Made by a program: the position numbers and the translations under genes. Of a stretch of DNA of 44,003 bases, positions 16,695 through 23,709 are shown piece by piece (position 1 is the first letter of the stretch; each line of letters starts with the position of its first letter). The DNA comes from Acidimicrobiales bacterium. GTDB taxonomy: Bacteria > Actinomycetota > Acidimicrobiia > Acidimicrobiales > AC-9. Location: positions 1 through 44,003 of the forward strand of contig DATBBR010000096.1 of the NCBI GenBank assembly GCA_036270875.1, in the 5' to 3' direction. A model generated the notes under the pieces. The model saw nothing but the letters and a program-made list of their open reading frames with translations, made no database searches and was not told the origin of the DNA.

Positions 16695-17778
16695 GGGCGA
16701 CCACCTCGGCCCCGTCGAAATCGACCATCCAGACCTCGACCGACAGCTGCCGGCCGACGTGGGCCTCGCAGGCAGCGCGGGCCTCGCGACACAACGCCTC
16801 GAGCGGGGCGGCGTGTGCCGCGGCCCGACAGGCCTCGAAGAAGTGCCGAGCGGTCGCCGTGGCCGTGGCGGCGTCGATGACGGGCGGTGGCGCCGAGGTC
16901 TCCCGGGCGACCCGTTCCATGAGGTCGTTGTCGACCTTCGACCGGTGGAAGTGCGTCATCATCACCCCGGCGGCCAGCTTGGTGATCTTCCCGGCCATGG
17001 CGACCAGCACGGCCCGGCGGATGCCGGCGGCCGCGGCGCGTCGCAGGGCGATGCCGGTGAAGTCTCCGACCTCCACGACGCAGACCGGGTCAAGGCGGGG
17101 GAGCAGGTGCAAGGCGGCCTGCTCCGAACGGCTGCCCGTCGCCAGCACCATCATCGTCTCGCCCTGAGCGGCGGCGACGTCCACCTGCTGGACGACCGAC
17201 GCCCGGTAGGCCGCGGTCGAGAAGGGTCGGACCACGCCGGTCGTCCCGAGGATGGAGATGCCGCCGACGATGCCGAGACGGTCGTTGGTGGTCCTGGCCG
17301 CCATGTCCGCGCCGCCCGGGACCGAGAGGGTGACCACCAGCGGCTGATCGGTCACCTCGGCGGTGGCGATGCTGATCATGCGGCGGGGGACGGGATTGAC
17401 GGCGGGTTGGCCCACGGCGAGCCCGAGGCCCGGCTTGGTGATCGTCCCCACGCCAGGGCCGGCTCGCAGCTCCGGGCTCGCCTCCGAGGCCGCGCCCCAG
17501 GCGACCTCGGCCGTGATCCGGGCCCCGTCGGTGCAGTCGGGGTCGTCGCCGGCGTCCTTCACCACGACGGCCCGGGTGGGAGCGCCACCCGGCTCGACCG
17601 CGAAGTCGACTCGACGCCCGTCGGGGAGGGCGACGTCGATCACAGCCGGGACCACGCCCGTAACGAGACCGAGGACCGCCGCCTTGGCCGCGGCCGACGC
17701 GCAGGTACCCGTCGTCCAGCCCGTGCGCAGGCCGCGCTGACCGGTCGGCGAGACGGCGGCCGGCTCCGCCGATCTCAC
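16687..17778 (-). CDS. cbiD: Cobalt-precorrin-5B C1-methyltransferase CbiD
   Basis: 363 residues from GTG 17778, chosen because it gives a GTGA overlap with the cobM stop; the long open frame further upstream is antisense-type extension through cobM. CbiD methylates C1 in the early-cobalt pathway and is diagnostic for it. Visible motifs: LRTGWTTGTCASAAAKAA near residue 20, KDAGDDPDCTDGA, NPVPRRMI, GGISILGTTG, and the late HFHRSKVDND. About 15 Ala/Pro residues precede the first motif. The gene overlaps cbiET at its 3' end by 8 nt. Confidence 0.96.
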   Translation of the reverse strand: MRSAEPAAVSPTGQRGLRTGWTTGTCASAAAKAAVLGLVTGVVPAVIDVALPDGRRVDFAVEPGGAPTRAVVVKDAGDDPDCTDGARITAEVAWGAASEASPELRAGPGVGTITKPGLGLAVGQPAVNPVPRRMISIATAEVTDQPLVVTLSVPGGADMAARTTNDRLGIVGGISILGTTGVVRPFSTAAYRASVVQQVDVAAAQGETMMVLATGSRSEQAALHLLPRLDPVCVVEVGDFTGIALRRAAAAGIRRAVLVAMAGKITKLAAGVMMTHFHRSKVDNDLMERVARETSAPPPVIDAATATATARHFFEACRAAAHAAPLEALCREARAACEAHVGRQLSVEVWMVDFDGAEVVARG

Positions 17779-18620
17779 CGCGCCCCCTTGCGGGCGGCCC
17801 GTCCTGGCCGGGCTGTCGGGCCGGACGTGCGCCACGCCGTCGATCCCCGCAGGGAACGGCGTCGGAACTGGTGCGAGAACGCCGGCGAGTAGAGGTGGCT
17901 CCGGGCCGCCTCGCCCCCGGCGGCGCCGGAGAGCGCCGGTCCCACCAGGACCAGCACCGTGGTCCGGGCTCCCGTCGTCAGCAGATCCTCCGCCAGGCGG
18001 CCGACCGTCGTGCGCACCACCGCTTCGTCCGGCCACGACGCGCGGATCACGATGACGGCCGGCGTGTCGGCGTGGTAGCCGCTGCCCTCGGCCAGCAGCT
18101 CGTCCTGGAGCTGGCGCGGCCGGGCGCCGGACAAGAAGACCGCCATCGTGGCGCCGTGCGCCGCGAAGGCGGCCACCGATTCGCGCGCCGGCATCGAAGC
18201 CGCCGTCCGCCCGGCCAGCCTGGTCATGACCACGCTCTGGGCCAGGGCGGGCACCGTCAGCTCCCGTCCGGCGGCAGCAGCGGCCGCGCCGAGAGAGCTC
18301 ACCCCCGGCACGATCTCGAACTCGCGCCCGTTGTCGATGCACCACGCCATCTGCTCCTGGATGGCGCCATACAGCGCAGGGTCGCCGGAGTGGAGTCGCA
18401 CGATCGCTGCGTCGGGGTGGTCGGCGTACACGCGGAAGACGTCCTCGAGCGTCATGGCGGCCGAGTCGTGGACGACGGCGTCGGGCCGGGTGTGGGTGAG
18501 GAGGGCCTCGGGCACCAGCGAGGACGCCCACACGACCACGTCGGCCCGGCCGAGCCGCTGGGCACCCCGCAAGGTGATGAGGTCGGCGGCGCCCGGGCCG
18601 GCGCCCACGAAGCTGATCAC
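17775..18620 (-). CDS. cobM: Precorrin-4 / cobalt-precorrin-4 C11-methyltransferase
   Basis: 281 residues from ATG 18620. CobM/CbiF transfers methyl from SAM to C11. The tetrapyrrole-methylase signatures are SFVGAGPGAADLITLRG at the N-terminus, VVWASSLVP, RLHSGDPALYGAIQEQ, and IVPGVSS. The last 35 residues after SHLYSP are Arg/Pro-rich and extend beyond most homologues. The start overlaps the cobI stop (ATGA) and the end overlaps cbiD (GTGA). The equivalent gene name in the early-cobalt pathway is cbiF. Confidence 0.96.
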   Translation of the reverse strand: MISFVGAGPGAADLITLRGAQRLGRADVVVWASSLVPEALLTHTRPDAVVHDSAAMTLEDVFRVYADHPDAAIVRLHSGDPALYGAIQEQMAWCIDNGREFEIVPGVSSLGAAAAAAGRELTVPALAQSVVMTRLAGRTAASMPARESVAAFAAHGATMAVFLSGARPRQLQDELLAEGSGYHADTPAVIVIRASWPDEAVVRTTVGRLAEDLLTTGARTTVLVLVGPALSGAAGGEAARSHLYSPAFSHQFRRRSLRGSTAWRTSGPTARPGRAARKGAR

Positions 18621-19411
18621 GGCTGCTCCTGTTCCGTGGGTCGGCCTCTCGGGCCGGCCCCGCTCCCTCGACGGGCGCGCGGCGGGACGATGACGGTGGC
18701 CAGGTAGGTGGCCGGACCGGTGGCGAGGTGGGCCAGCGGCCCGATGCGCTCGCCGGGAAGACCCAGCAGCTCGCCGATGACAGCGCCGTCGAGCCGACCG
18801 GCGCGCGAGAGGCTGGCCGCGATCTCAGGGACGTGGCGCCCGCCCTTGTAGACGACCACCGCCCGGGTCGGGTCGTCGATGGCAGCGTCGAGCGCCTCGG
18901 GCCCGTCGAGCGCGGTCACGAGCGAGAGCGACTCGGTGTCGTCGAGCAGCACGGCGCCGGCCTCGGCGGCCAGGGCCTGGAAGGCCATGATCCCGGGCAC
19001 GGTGCCAATGTCGACCGCCGGTCGAAGGCAGCGCACGGCGGCGGTCAGCGATGAGAACGTGCTGTAGATGTTGGGGTCGCCGAGGGTGACGAAGGCGACC
19101 TGCTCGCCATCGTCGAGCCACGGGAGGAGCGCGTGCGCGGCCGCCAGATGAGAGGCCTCGCGTGCCGCCCGCCCACCGTGGGCGCCATCGGCAGTCATGT
19201 CGAAGACCAGTCGCTCCATGCGGACCTCGGGGTCGGCCTGACGGACGATGGCCTCGGCCCGCCCGACGGCGTCGACCGCGCTCGACGGCGCCACGACCCG
19301 GTCCGACTCGCCGAGGACCCGGAGCGCCTGTCGGGTGACCAGCTCCGGGTCGCCCGGCCCGACGCCGACCCCGACCAGGCGGCCGCGGGGCTCGGATGCG
19401 GCCGTGGCCAT
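18617..19411 (-). CDS. cobI: Precorrin-2 / cobalt-factor II C20-methyltransferase
   Basis: 264 residues from ATG 19411, with GGAGG 8 nt upstream. CobI/CbiL methylates C20 and is the first methyltransferase of the corrin branch. Motifs: LVGVGVGPGDPELVTRQA, AFVTLGDPNIYST, TVPGIMAFQALAA, VVVYKG. It is the promoter-proximal gene of the eight-gene minus-strand operon and its leader contains the cobalamin riboswitch at 19439-19565, whose 3' end lies 27 nt before the ATG. It therefore should be shut off by adenosylcobalamin or a related corrinoid, and through coupling the genes behind it as well. Confidence 0.95.
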   Translation of the reverse strand: MATAASEPRGRLVGVGVGPGDPELVTRQALRVLGESDRVVAPSSAVDAVGRAEAIVRQADPEVRMERLVFDMTADGAHGGRAAREASHLAAAHALLPWLDDGEQVAFVTLGDPNIYSTFSSLTAAVRCLRPAVDIGTVPGIMAFQALAAEAGAVLLDDTESLSLVTALDGPEALDAAIDDPTRAVVVYKGGRHVPEIAASLSRAGRLDGAVIGELLGLPGERIGPLAHLATGPATYLATVIVPPRARRGSGAGPRGRPTEQEQP

Positions 19412-19438
19412 GGTTCGCCTCCGCGTGCACGCTGATCC

Positions 19439-19565
19439 TCGTCGCGGCCGGTGTCTGGCTTCCGGATCCCGGCTCGCCCCGGTCTTGGGGGTCGCTCCCC
19501 GGTCACAGTGGATCTCGCTCGCGCCGGTCTCCCACCGGCTTCCCGCGCTTGGCGACGGGCGACGA
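19439..19565 (-). ncRNA. Cobalamin riboswitch (minus strand) in the cobI leader
   Basis: Read on the minus strand, the closing P1 stem is visible as TCGTCGC (19565-19559) and GCGACGA (19445-19439), a perfect 7-bp pair. Inside are GGGAAGCCGGTGGGAG (from 19544), CACTGTGACCGGGGAGCGA, and a B12-box-like GGAAGCCAGACACCGGCC (19463-19446). The core resembles the plus-strand riboswitch at 21640 (shared CTGTGACCGGGGAGCGA) but lacks the standard CCCGCAACTGT block, reading GATCCACTGT instead. The cobI ribosome site lies between the element and the ATG, so control of translation is likely. Confidence 0.82.
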
Positions 19566-19594
19566 TCCTACTGGTTGCGATCTAGGGTGGGGAG

Positions 19595-19726
19595 ATGGGC
19601 AGAGGAGCGCGACCGAGGGTTCGCTGGCACAACGACCGCGTCCGGCGCAAGAAGGCGCGTCTGCGGCGCCAGGCGCTCAAGCGGGCCGAGTCGGCCCGAG
19701 CCGAGCAGCCCGCGACGGGGCCGTAG
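19595..19726 (+). CDS. Small, highly basic ORF of unknown function (43 aa)
   Basis: The protein is MGRGARPRVRWHNDRVRRKK followed by ARLRRQALKRAESARAEQPA and TGP: about a third Arg/Lys, probably helical and nucleic-acid binding. An AGGGTGGGGAG ribosome-site-like stretch directly precedes ATG 19595. It is divergent from cobI, with its start 30 bp beyond the riboswitch, and its last 50 bases overlap the 3' end of cobB on the other strand. I do not recognise a characterised family. The pattern looks like a real small RNA- or ribosome-associated protein rather than chance, but short Arg-rich frames do arise in GC-rich DNA. Confidence 0.5.
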   Translation: MGRGARPRVRWHNDRVRRKKARLRRQALKRAESARAEQPATGP

Positions 19727-21104
19727 CTGCGTCGCGGCCGTCCTGTCGGCTCGCAGTGGCGACCAGCCGCTCGGCGGGACCCGGGTCGGCGCCGAGGTGG
19801 AGGTGGAGGTAGGACGCGAGGAGGCTGGGCGTGGCAAACCCTGCCGTACCGGCGCCGAAGCGCCCTTCGAGGTCGAGCGCGTCGCCCGCCGGATCCAGTA
19901 CGGAATAGTGGAACTCGTGCCCGCGTAGCTCCGCGCCCGGTTCCGCCAGTGGCGAGGCCACCCGGGCGCGGGCCCGGCGATAGCCGAGGGTGAGGCCGTC
20001 GGTCATGTGGCCGATGGCGGGCACGACACCCGAGAGCGGCCGACCGTCGAGCGAGCGGGACAGCCACAGCAGCCCGCCGCACTCGGCCCAGGTGACCAAG
20101 CCGCTCGTGACCCGGCGCCGCACGTCGGCGAGCAGGGGAGTGTTCGCGGCCAGCGCTTCCAGGAAGACCTCGGGGAACCCGCCCCCGGCGTACATGGCGT
20201 GGACACGATCCGGCAGCGCCTCGTCGCCCGCGGGGTCGAACGGCACCACCTCGGCGCCCGCCTCCTCGAGCCGTTCGAGGTTGTCGGGGTAGCAGAAGCT
20301 GAAGGCGGGGCCGCCGGCCACGGCGACGCGCGCCGCTCCCGACGGCCGAGCGGAGTCGAGTCGACCAACTCGGCGGGTAGGCGCGGACCGGGCCAGGGCC
20401 ACCAGCCCGGGCACGTCGCAGTGGCGCTCGATCGCAGCCGCCAGGGCCGCCAGTGACGCACCGACCTGGCGGCGGTGTTCGACGACGGGGACCAGGCCGA
20501 GGTGGCGCTCCCGCCACTGCAGGGCGTCGTCGCGGGGAAGGGCGCCGTACACGGGCAGGCCGAGGGGCTCGAGGGCCTCGCGCAGCAGGACCTCGTGGCC
20601 CGGGCTGCCCACCCGGTTGAGCACGACCCCGGCGACCTGGACACCTCGGTCGAAGGAGGCATAGCCGTGGACCAGGGCAGCGACCGACGTGCTCATGGCG
20701 GAGGCGTCCACGACCAGGACGACAGGGGCGTCGAGGAGGGCGGCCGCCTCGGCCGTGCTGGCCGCGGGCCGGGACGCCGGGCCCGGCGTGTCCTCTTTCG
20801 CCAACGCTGCCCCGTCGAAGAGGCCCATCACTCCCTCGACGACAAGCACCTCGGCCGACTCGGCGGCCCGGGCGGCCAGCGGCGCCACCGCCGACGCGCC
20901 GCAGATCCAGGCGTCGAGGTTGCGGGCGGGCCGTCCCGTCGCCAGGGCGTGGTAGCCGGGGTCGATGAAGTCGGGCCCGACCTTGGCGCTGGCGACGGCC
21001 ATGCCCCGGCTCGCCACGGCCGACATGAGCCCGGTGGCCACGGTCGTCTTCCCCACCCCTGAGTGGGTGCCGGCCACCACCAGTCGGGGGCCGAGGTAGG
21101 CCAC
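19677..21104 (-). CDS. cobB: (Hydrogeno)cobyrinate a,c-diamide synthase
   Basis: 475 residues from GTG 21104, one base after the cobO stop. CobB/CbiA amidates the a and c acetate side chains using glutamine and ATP. The N-terminal dethiobiotin-synthetase-like domain has P-loop AGTHSGVGKTT (residues 11-21), KVGPDFIDPGYH and VEGVMGLFDG. The C-terminal glutaminase domain has the nucleophile Cys in WAECGGLLWL, and the His in ASYLHLHLG. About 30 disordered residues follow that motif and run antisense over the small ORF at 19595-19726. Since CbiX inserts cobalt early, cobyrinate is the probable substrate. Confidence 0.96.
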   Translation of the reverse strand: MAYLGPRLVVAGTHSGVGKTTVATGLMSAVASRGMAVASAKVGPDFIDPGYHALATGRPARNLDAWICGASAVAPLAARAAESAEVLVVEGVMGLFDGAALAKEDTPGPASRPAASTAEAAALLDAPVVLVVDASAMSTSVAALVHGYASFDRGVQVAGVVLNRVGSPGHEVLLREALEPLGLPVYGALPRDDALQWRERHLGLVPVVEHRRQVGASLAALAAAIERHCDVPGLVALARSAPTRRVGRLDSARPSGAARVAVAGGPAFSFCYPDNLERLEEAGAEVVPFDPAGDEALPDRVHAMYAGGGFPEVFLEALAANTPLLADVRRRVTSGLVTWAECGGLLWLSRSLDGRPLSGVVPAIGHMTDGLTLGYRRARARVASPLAEPGAELRGHEFHYSVLDPAGDALDLEGRFGAGTAGFATPSLLASYLHLHLGADPGPAERLVATASRQDGRDAATAPSRAARLGPTRPA

Positions 21105-21105
21105 G

Positions 21106-21630
21106 TCAGTACTCGATGCCCTTCTTGGCCGTGATGCCCCGGTCGTAGGCGTGCTTGACCTTGCGCATCTCCGTCACGGTGTCGGCCAGCTCGACCAGCT
21201 CGGGAGCGGCGTCCCGGCCGGTGACCACGACGTTCGTGCGCGGGGCCCGATCGCGGATGCCCGACACCACGTCGTCCACGGTCACCCAGCCGTAGCTGAC
21301 GGCGTACGTCACCTCGTCGAGGATGAGCAGGTCGTAGTCGCCCGAGCACAGCTTCGCCCTGGCCACCTCCCAGGCGTGGCGGCCCTTGGCGGCTGTCTCG
21401 TCGAGGTCGGTGGACTCCCACGTGAAGCCGTCGCCGAGGGTGTGCCATTCCACGCCCAGGTGGTCGGCGAGCTTGCGCTCACCGACCTTCCACTTCCCGC
21501 CCTTCACGAACTGCACGACGCCGACGCGCCAGCCTCGCGCCCAGGCCCGCCCCATCACGCCGAAGGCGGCTGACGACTTCCCCTTGCCGTGTCCCGTGTT
21601 CACCAGGACGATGGAATCGGCGCGTGCCAT
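21106..21630 (-). CDS. cobO: Corrinoid adenosyltransferase CobO/BtuR type
   Basis: 174 residues from ATG 21630. CobO attaches the 5'-deoxyadenosyl group from ATP to reduced cob(I)yrinate diamide or other corrinoids. Motifs: VNTGHGKGKSSAAFG (P-loop residues 13-19), VVQFVKGGKWKVGE, WEVARAKL, LLILDEVTYAVSYGW, VVVTGRDAAPELVELAD, and the terminal MRKVKHAYDRGITAKKGIEY that closes the active site. The family start is at this Met; the open frame further upstream is antisense to the riboswitch. It starts divergently from the plus-strand operon, and no riboswitch is present on its own strand, so its control differs from both neighbours. Confidence 0.97.
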   Translation of the reverse strand: MARADSIVLVNTGHGKGKSSAAFGVMGRAWARGWRVGVVQFVKGGKWKVGERKLADHLGVEWHTLGDGFTWESTDLDETAAKGRHAWEVARAKLCSGDYDLLILDEVTYAVSYGWVTVDDVVSGIRDRAPRTNVVVTGRDAAPELVELADTVTEMRKVKHAYDRGITAKKGIEY

Positions 21631-21639
21631 GCCCGGCAC

Positions 21640-21795
21640 GGTAGTGTCGGCGCCGCAGCGCAGGGAACCCGGTGGGAGTCCGGGGCTGTCCCGCAACTGT
21701 GACCGGGGAGCGATCCTCACCACCAGGCCACGGCCCGTAGGGCGGGAAGGCCGAGGGGAGCGTCGATCCGGGAGCCAGGAGACCTGCCTGCCCGG
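21640..21795 (+). ncRNA. Cobalamin riboswitch upstream of cbiZ operon
   Basis: The canonical blocks appear in order: AGGGAACCCGGTGGGAGTCC (21662-21681), GCTGTCCCGCAACTGTGACC (21685 onward), a variable arm, and the B12 box AGCCAGGAGACCTGCC (21773-21788). Exact ends are estimates. Downstream, GGCAGG (21806-21811) can pair with CCTGCC of the B12 box (21783-21788) or with the overlapping copy at 21787-21792, giving a switch next to the GCGGAGG ribosome site of cbiZ (21815-21821). Ligand binding should repress the whole plus-strand operon. Confidence 0.93.
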
Positions 21796-21826
21796 ACCCA
21801 TTATCGGCAGGGTTGCGGAGGGACGC

Positions 21827-22465
21827 GTGGACGTCGTGCAGCTGCAGATCCGGTCTCGCCGGGAGAGCGGGCGAGACCTCCCAGTGCTCGTGTGGCGGTC
21901 GCCCTCACCGTTGCGCGCCATCGCCTCGGCGCCGCACGGCGGCGGGCTCGGGATCAGACGGTGGGTCGTGAACGCCCAGGTGCCCCCGTCCTATGCGCGG
22001 CGCGATCCCGACCACCACCTGGGCAAGCTCGGGGTGTCGCTCGGTCTGCCCGGCCGGGGCGTCGGGATGCTCACCGCCGCCGACGTGCGTCAATATGGCG
22101 TCGCCACCGACGGCGGTGTGGGCGTGGTGGCGACCGTCGGCCTCACCCATCCGGTGCTGGCCGCGGCTCCTGACGGTGCCCGCCAACCGCTCGTGGGCAC
22201 GATCAACATCGTGGTCAGCGTGCCCGAGCGGCTGACCGACTCGGCCCTCGTCAACGCGGTCTCCACCGCGACCGAGGCCAAGGTGCAGGCCCTCTCCGAC
22301 ATGGGCATCGACGCCACGGGCACGGCTACTGACGCCGTCTGCGTGCTCTGCCCCGCGGAGGGGCGGCCGTTCGCCTTCGGCGGACCGCGCTCCACGTGGG
22401 GGTCGCGCCTGGCGCGCGCCGTCCACGCTGGCGTGCGTCGCGGGGTGTGGGAGCGAGAAGGGTGA
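21827..22465 (+). CDS. cbiZ: Adenosylcobinamide amidohydrolase CbiZ
   Basis: 212 residues from GTG 21827, with GGAGGG 5 nt upstream, immediately after the riboswitch. CbiZ removes the aminopropanol side chain from adenosylcobinamide or pseudocobalamin, giving adenosylcobyric acid for rebuilding. The family pattern is visible in VVNAQVPPSYARRDPDHHL, GLPGRGVGMLTAADV, VVATVGLTHP, GTINIVVSVPERLTDSALVNA and the late ATDAVCVLCP. It is the first gene of the plus-strand operon, so salvage and remodelling of scavenged corrinoids is under the same control as late assembly steps. Stop overlaps the cobU start (GTGA). Confidence 0.9.
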   Translation: MDVVQLQIRSRRESGRDLPVLVWRSPSPLRAIASAPHGGGLGIRRWVVNAQVPPSYARRDPDHHLGKLGVSLGLPGRGVGMLTAADVRQYGVATDGGVGVVATVGLTHPVLAAAPDGARQPLVGTINIVVSVPERLTDSALVNAVSTATEAKVQALSDMGIDATGTATDAVCVLCPAEGRPFAFGGPRSTWGSRLARAVHAGVRRGVWEREG

Positions 22466-22956
22466 TCACTCTCGTGCTCGGGGGAGCACGGTCGGGCAAG
22501 TCGCGGGTGGGCGAGACGCTGGCGGCCGGCCTGTCGTCGTCGGTCACCTACGTGGCCACGACGGTGGCCGCAGACGCCGAGATGGCCGAGCGCGTCGCCG
22601 CGCACCGGGCCCGCCGGCCGGCGGGGTGGTCCACCGTCGAGGTCGGCCAGGGCGAGGACCTCGGGGCCGTGCTGCGTCGCCTCTCGGGCACGGCCCTGGT
22701 CGACTCGCTGGGTGCCTGGCTGGCGGGTGCGGCGTCGTTCGCAGTGGACGGCGACCGGCTCTGCTCTGACATCGCGGCACGCCCCGGCGACACGGTCGTG
22801 GTCACTGACGAGGTCGGCCTCGGGGTGCATCCGAGCAGCGAGATGGGACGCCAGTTTCGTGACGAGCTCGGCGCGCTCAACCAGCTGGTGGCCGCGGCTG
22901 CCGACGAGGTCCTTCTGGTGGTGGCCGGACGGGTCCTACCGCTCGAGCGGGTGTGA
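22462..22956 (+). CDS. cobU: Adenosylcobinamide kinase / adenosylcobinamide-phosphate guanylyltransferase
   Basis: 164 residues from GTG 22462 (GTGA overlap with cbiZ). CobU phosphorylates adenosylcobinamide and activates it with GMP. The P-loop GGARSGKS is at residues 7-14, followed by VTYVATTVAADAEMAERV, the HRARRPAGWSTVE segment containing the guanylylated His, LVDSLGAWLA, and VVVTDEVGLGVHP. The final NQLVAAAADEVLLVVAG is typical. It is about 15-20 residues shorter than enterobacterial CobU, mostly in the middle loop between the LGAW and DEVG motifs; key residues are kept. Confidence 0.94.
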   Translation: MITLVLGGARSGKSRVGETLAAGLSSSVTYVATTVAADAEMAERVAAHRARRPAGWSTVEVGQGEDLGAVLRRLSGTALVDSLGAWLAGAASFAVDGDRLCSDIAARPGDTVVVTDEVGLGVHPSSEMGRQFRDELGALNQLVAAAADEVLLVVAGRVLPLERV

Positions 22957-22969
22957 AGGTCTGAGGCCG

Positions 22970-23680
22970 ATGCGACGGGCTCTCTCGTTCCTCACCCCCC
23001 TCGGAGGGGCCAGCCGGCCCACTGGCAGCGCGCTGCTGTGGTTCCCGTTGGTCGGGGCCGCGCTGGGACTGGCCCTGGGCGGGGTCTGGTGGGCGGCGGC
23101 GCGGGCATGGAGCGCGCCGGTCGCGGCGGCGGTGGTGGTGGCCGCGGACCTGGCGCTCACCGGCCTGCTCCACCTCGACGGGCTGGCCGACTCCGCCGAC
23201 GGCCTCCTGGGGCACCTGCCGCGTGAGCGGCGGCTGGCGGTCATGGCCGATCCGGGTGTCGGGGCGTTCGGGGTCGGGGTGGTCGGAGCGGTGCTGCTGG
23301 TGCGCTTCGCGGCGCTGGCCGGGTTGCGCCCGTCCTGGCTGTTGCTGGGCGGGCTCTGGTGCGCGTCGCGGACGTGGATGGCGGTGGGCGCGCGCGCCCT
23401 GCCGTACGCACGACCCGAGGGGGGCCTGGCATCGGCCTTCCTCGAGGGGCCCGGCCGGCCGGCGATGGTGGGTGCGATGGGGCTGGCCGGCTCGTGCGCC
23501 CTGCTGCTGGCGTGGCACCCCGTAGCGGGAGCCGCATCCCTGGCCTCGGCGACGCTGGCTGCAGGCGGCGTCCTTCTCCTGGCGTGGCGGCGGCTCGGCG
23601 GCTTCACCGGCGACGTGCTCGGGGCGACGGGTCTGGTCGGGGAGACGGTCGGGCTCTTGGTGGCGGCCGCCCGATGGTGA
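22970..23680 (+). CDS. cobS: Adenosylcobinamide-GDP ribazoletransferase
   Basis: 236 residues from ATG 22970, 13 bp after cobU. CobS joins GDP-cobinamide to alpha-ribazole(-phosphate) at the membrane, the last assembly step. It is highly hydrophobic with about six membrane segments. Family motifs: the N-terminal LSFLTPLGG, WFPLVGAALGL, LTGLLHLDGLADSADGL with the Asp cluster binding Mg, ADPGVGAFGVG, and LGGFTGDVLGATGLVGE near the C-terminus. The stop lies in the first copy of a tandem 14-mer that continues to the cbiB start. Confidence 0.95.
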   Translation: MRRALSFLTPLGGASRPTGSALLWFPLVGAALGLALGGVWWAAARAWSAPVAAAVVVAADLALTGLLHLDGLADSADGLLGHLPRERRLAVMADPGVGAFGVGVVGAVLLVRFAALAGLRPSWLLLGGLWCASRTWMAVGARALPYARPEGGLASAFLEGPGRPAMVGAMGLAGSCALLLAWHPVAGAASLASATLAAGGVLLLAWRRLGGFTGDVLGATGLVGETVGLLVAAARW

Positions 23681-23709
23681 GCGCCCGATGGTGAGCGCCC
23701 GATGCTGAA
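23668..23709 (+). repeat. Three tandem copies of a 14-nt unit spanning the cobS stop and cbiB start
   Basis: CGCCCGATGGTGAG occurs at 23668-23681 and 23682-23695, and CGCCCGATGCTGAA at 23696-23709. The first copy contains the cobS stop and the third the cbiB ATG. Each of the first two copies has an ATG opening a six-codon frame (MVSARW or MVSARC) that stops in the next copy. A small tandem duplication is the simplest origin. Confidence 0.8.
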
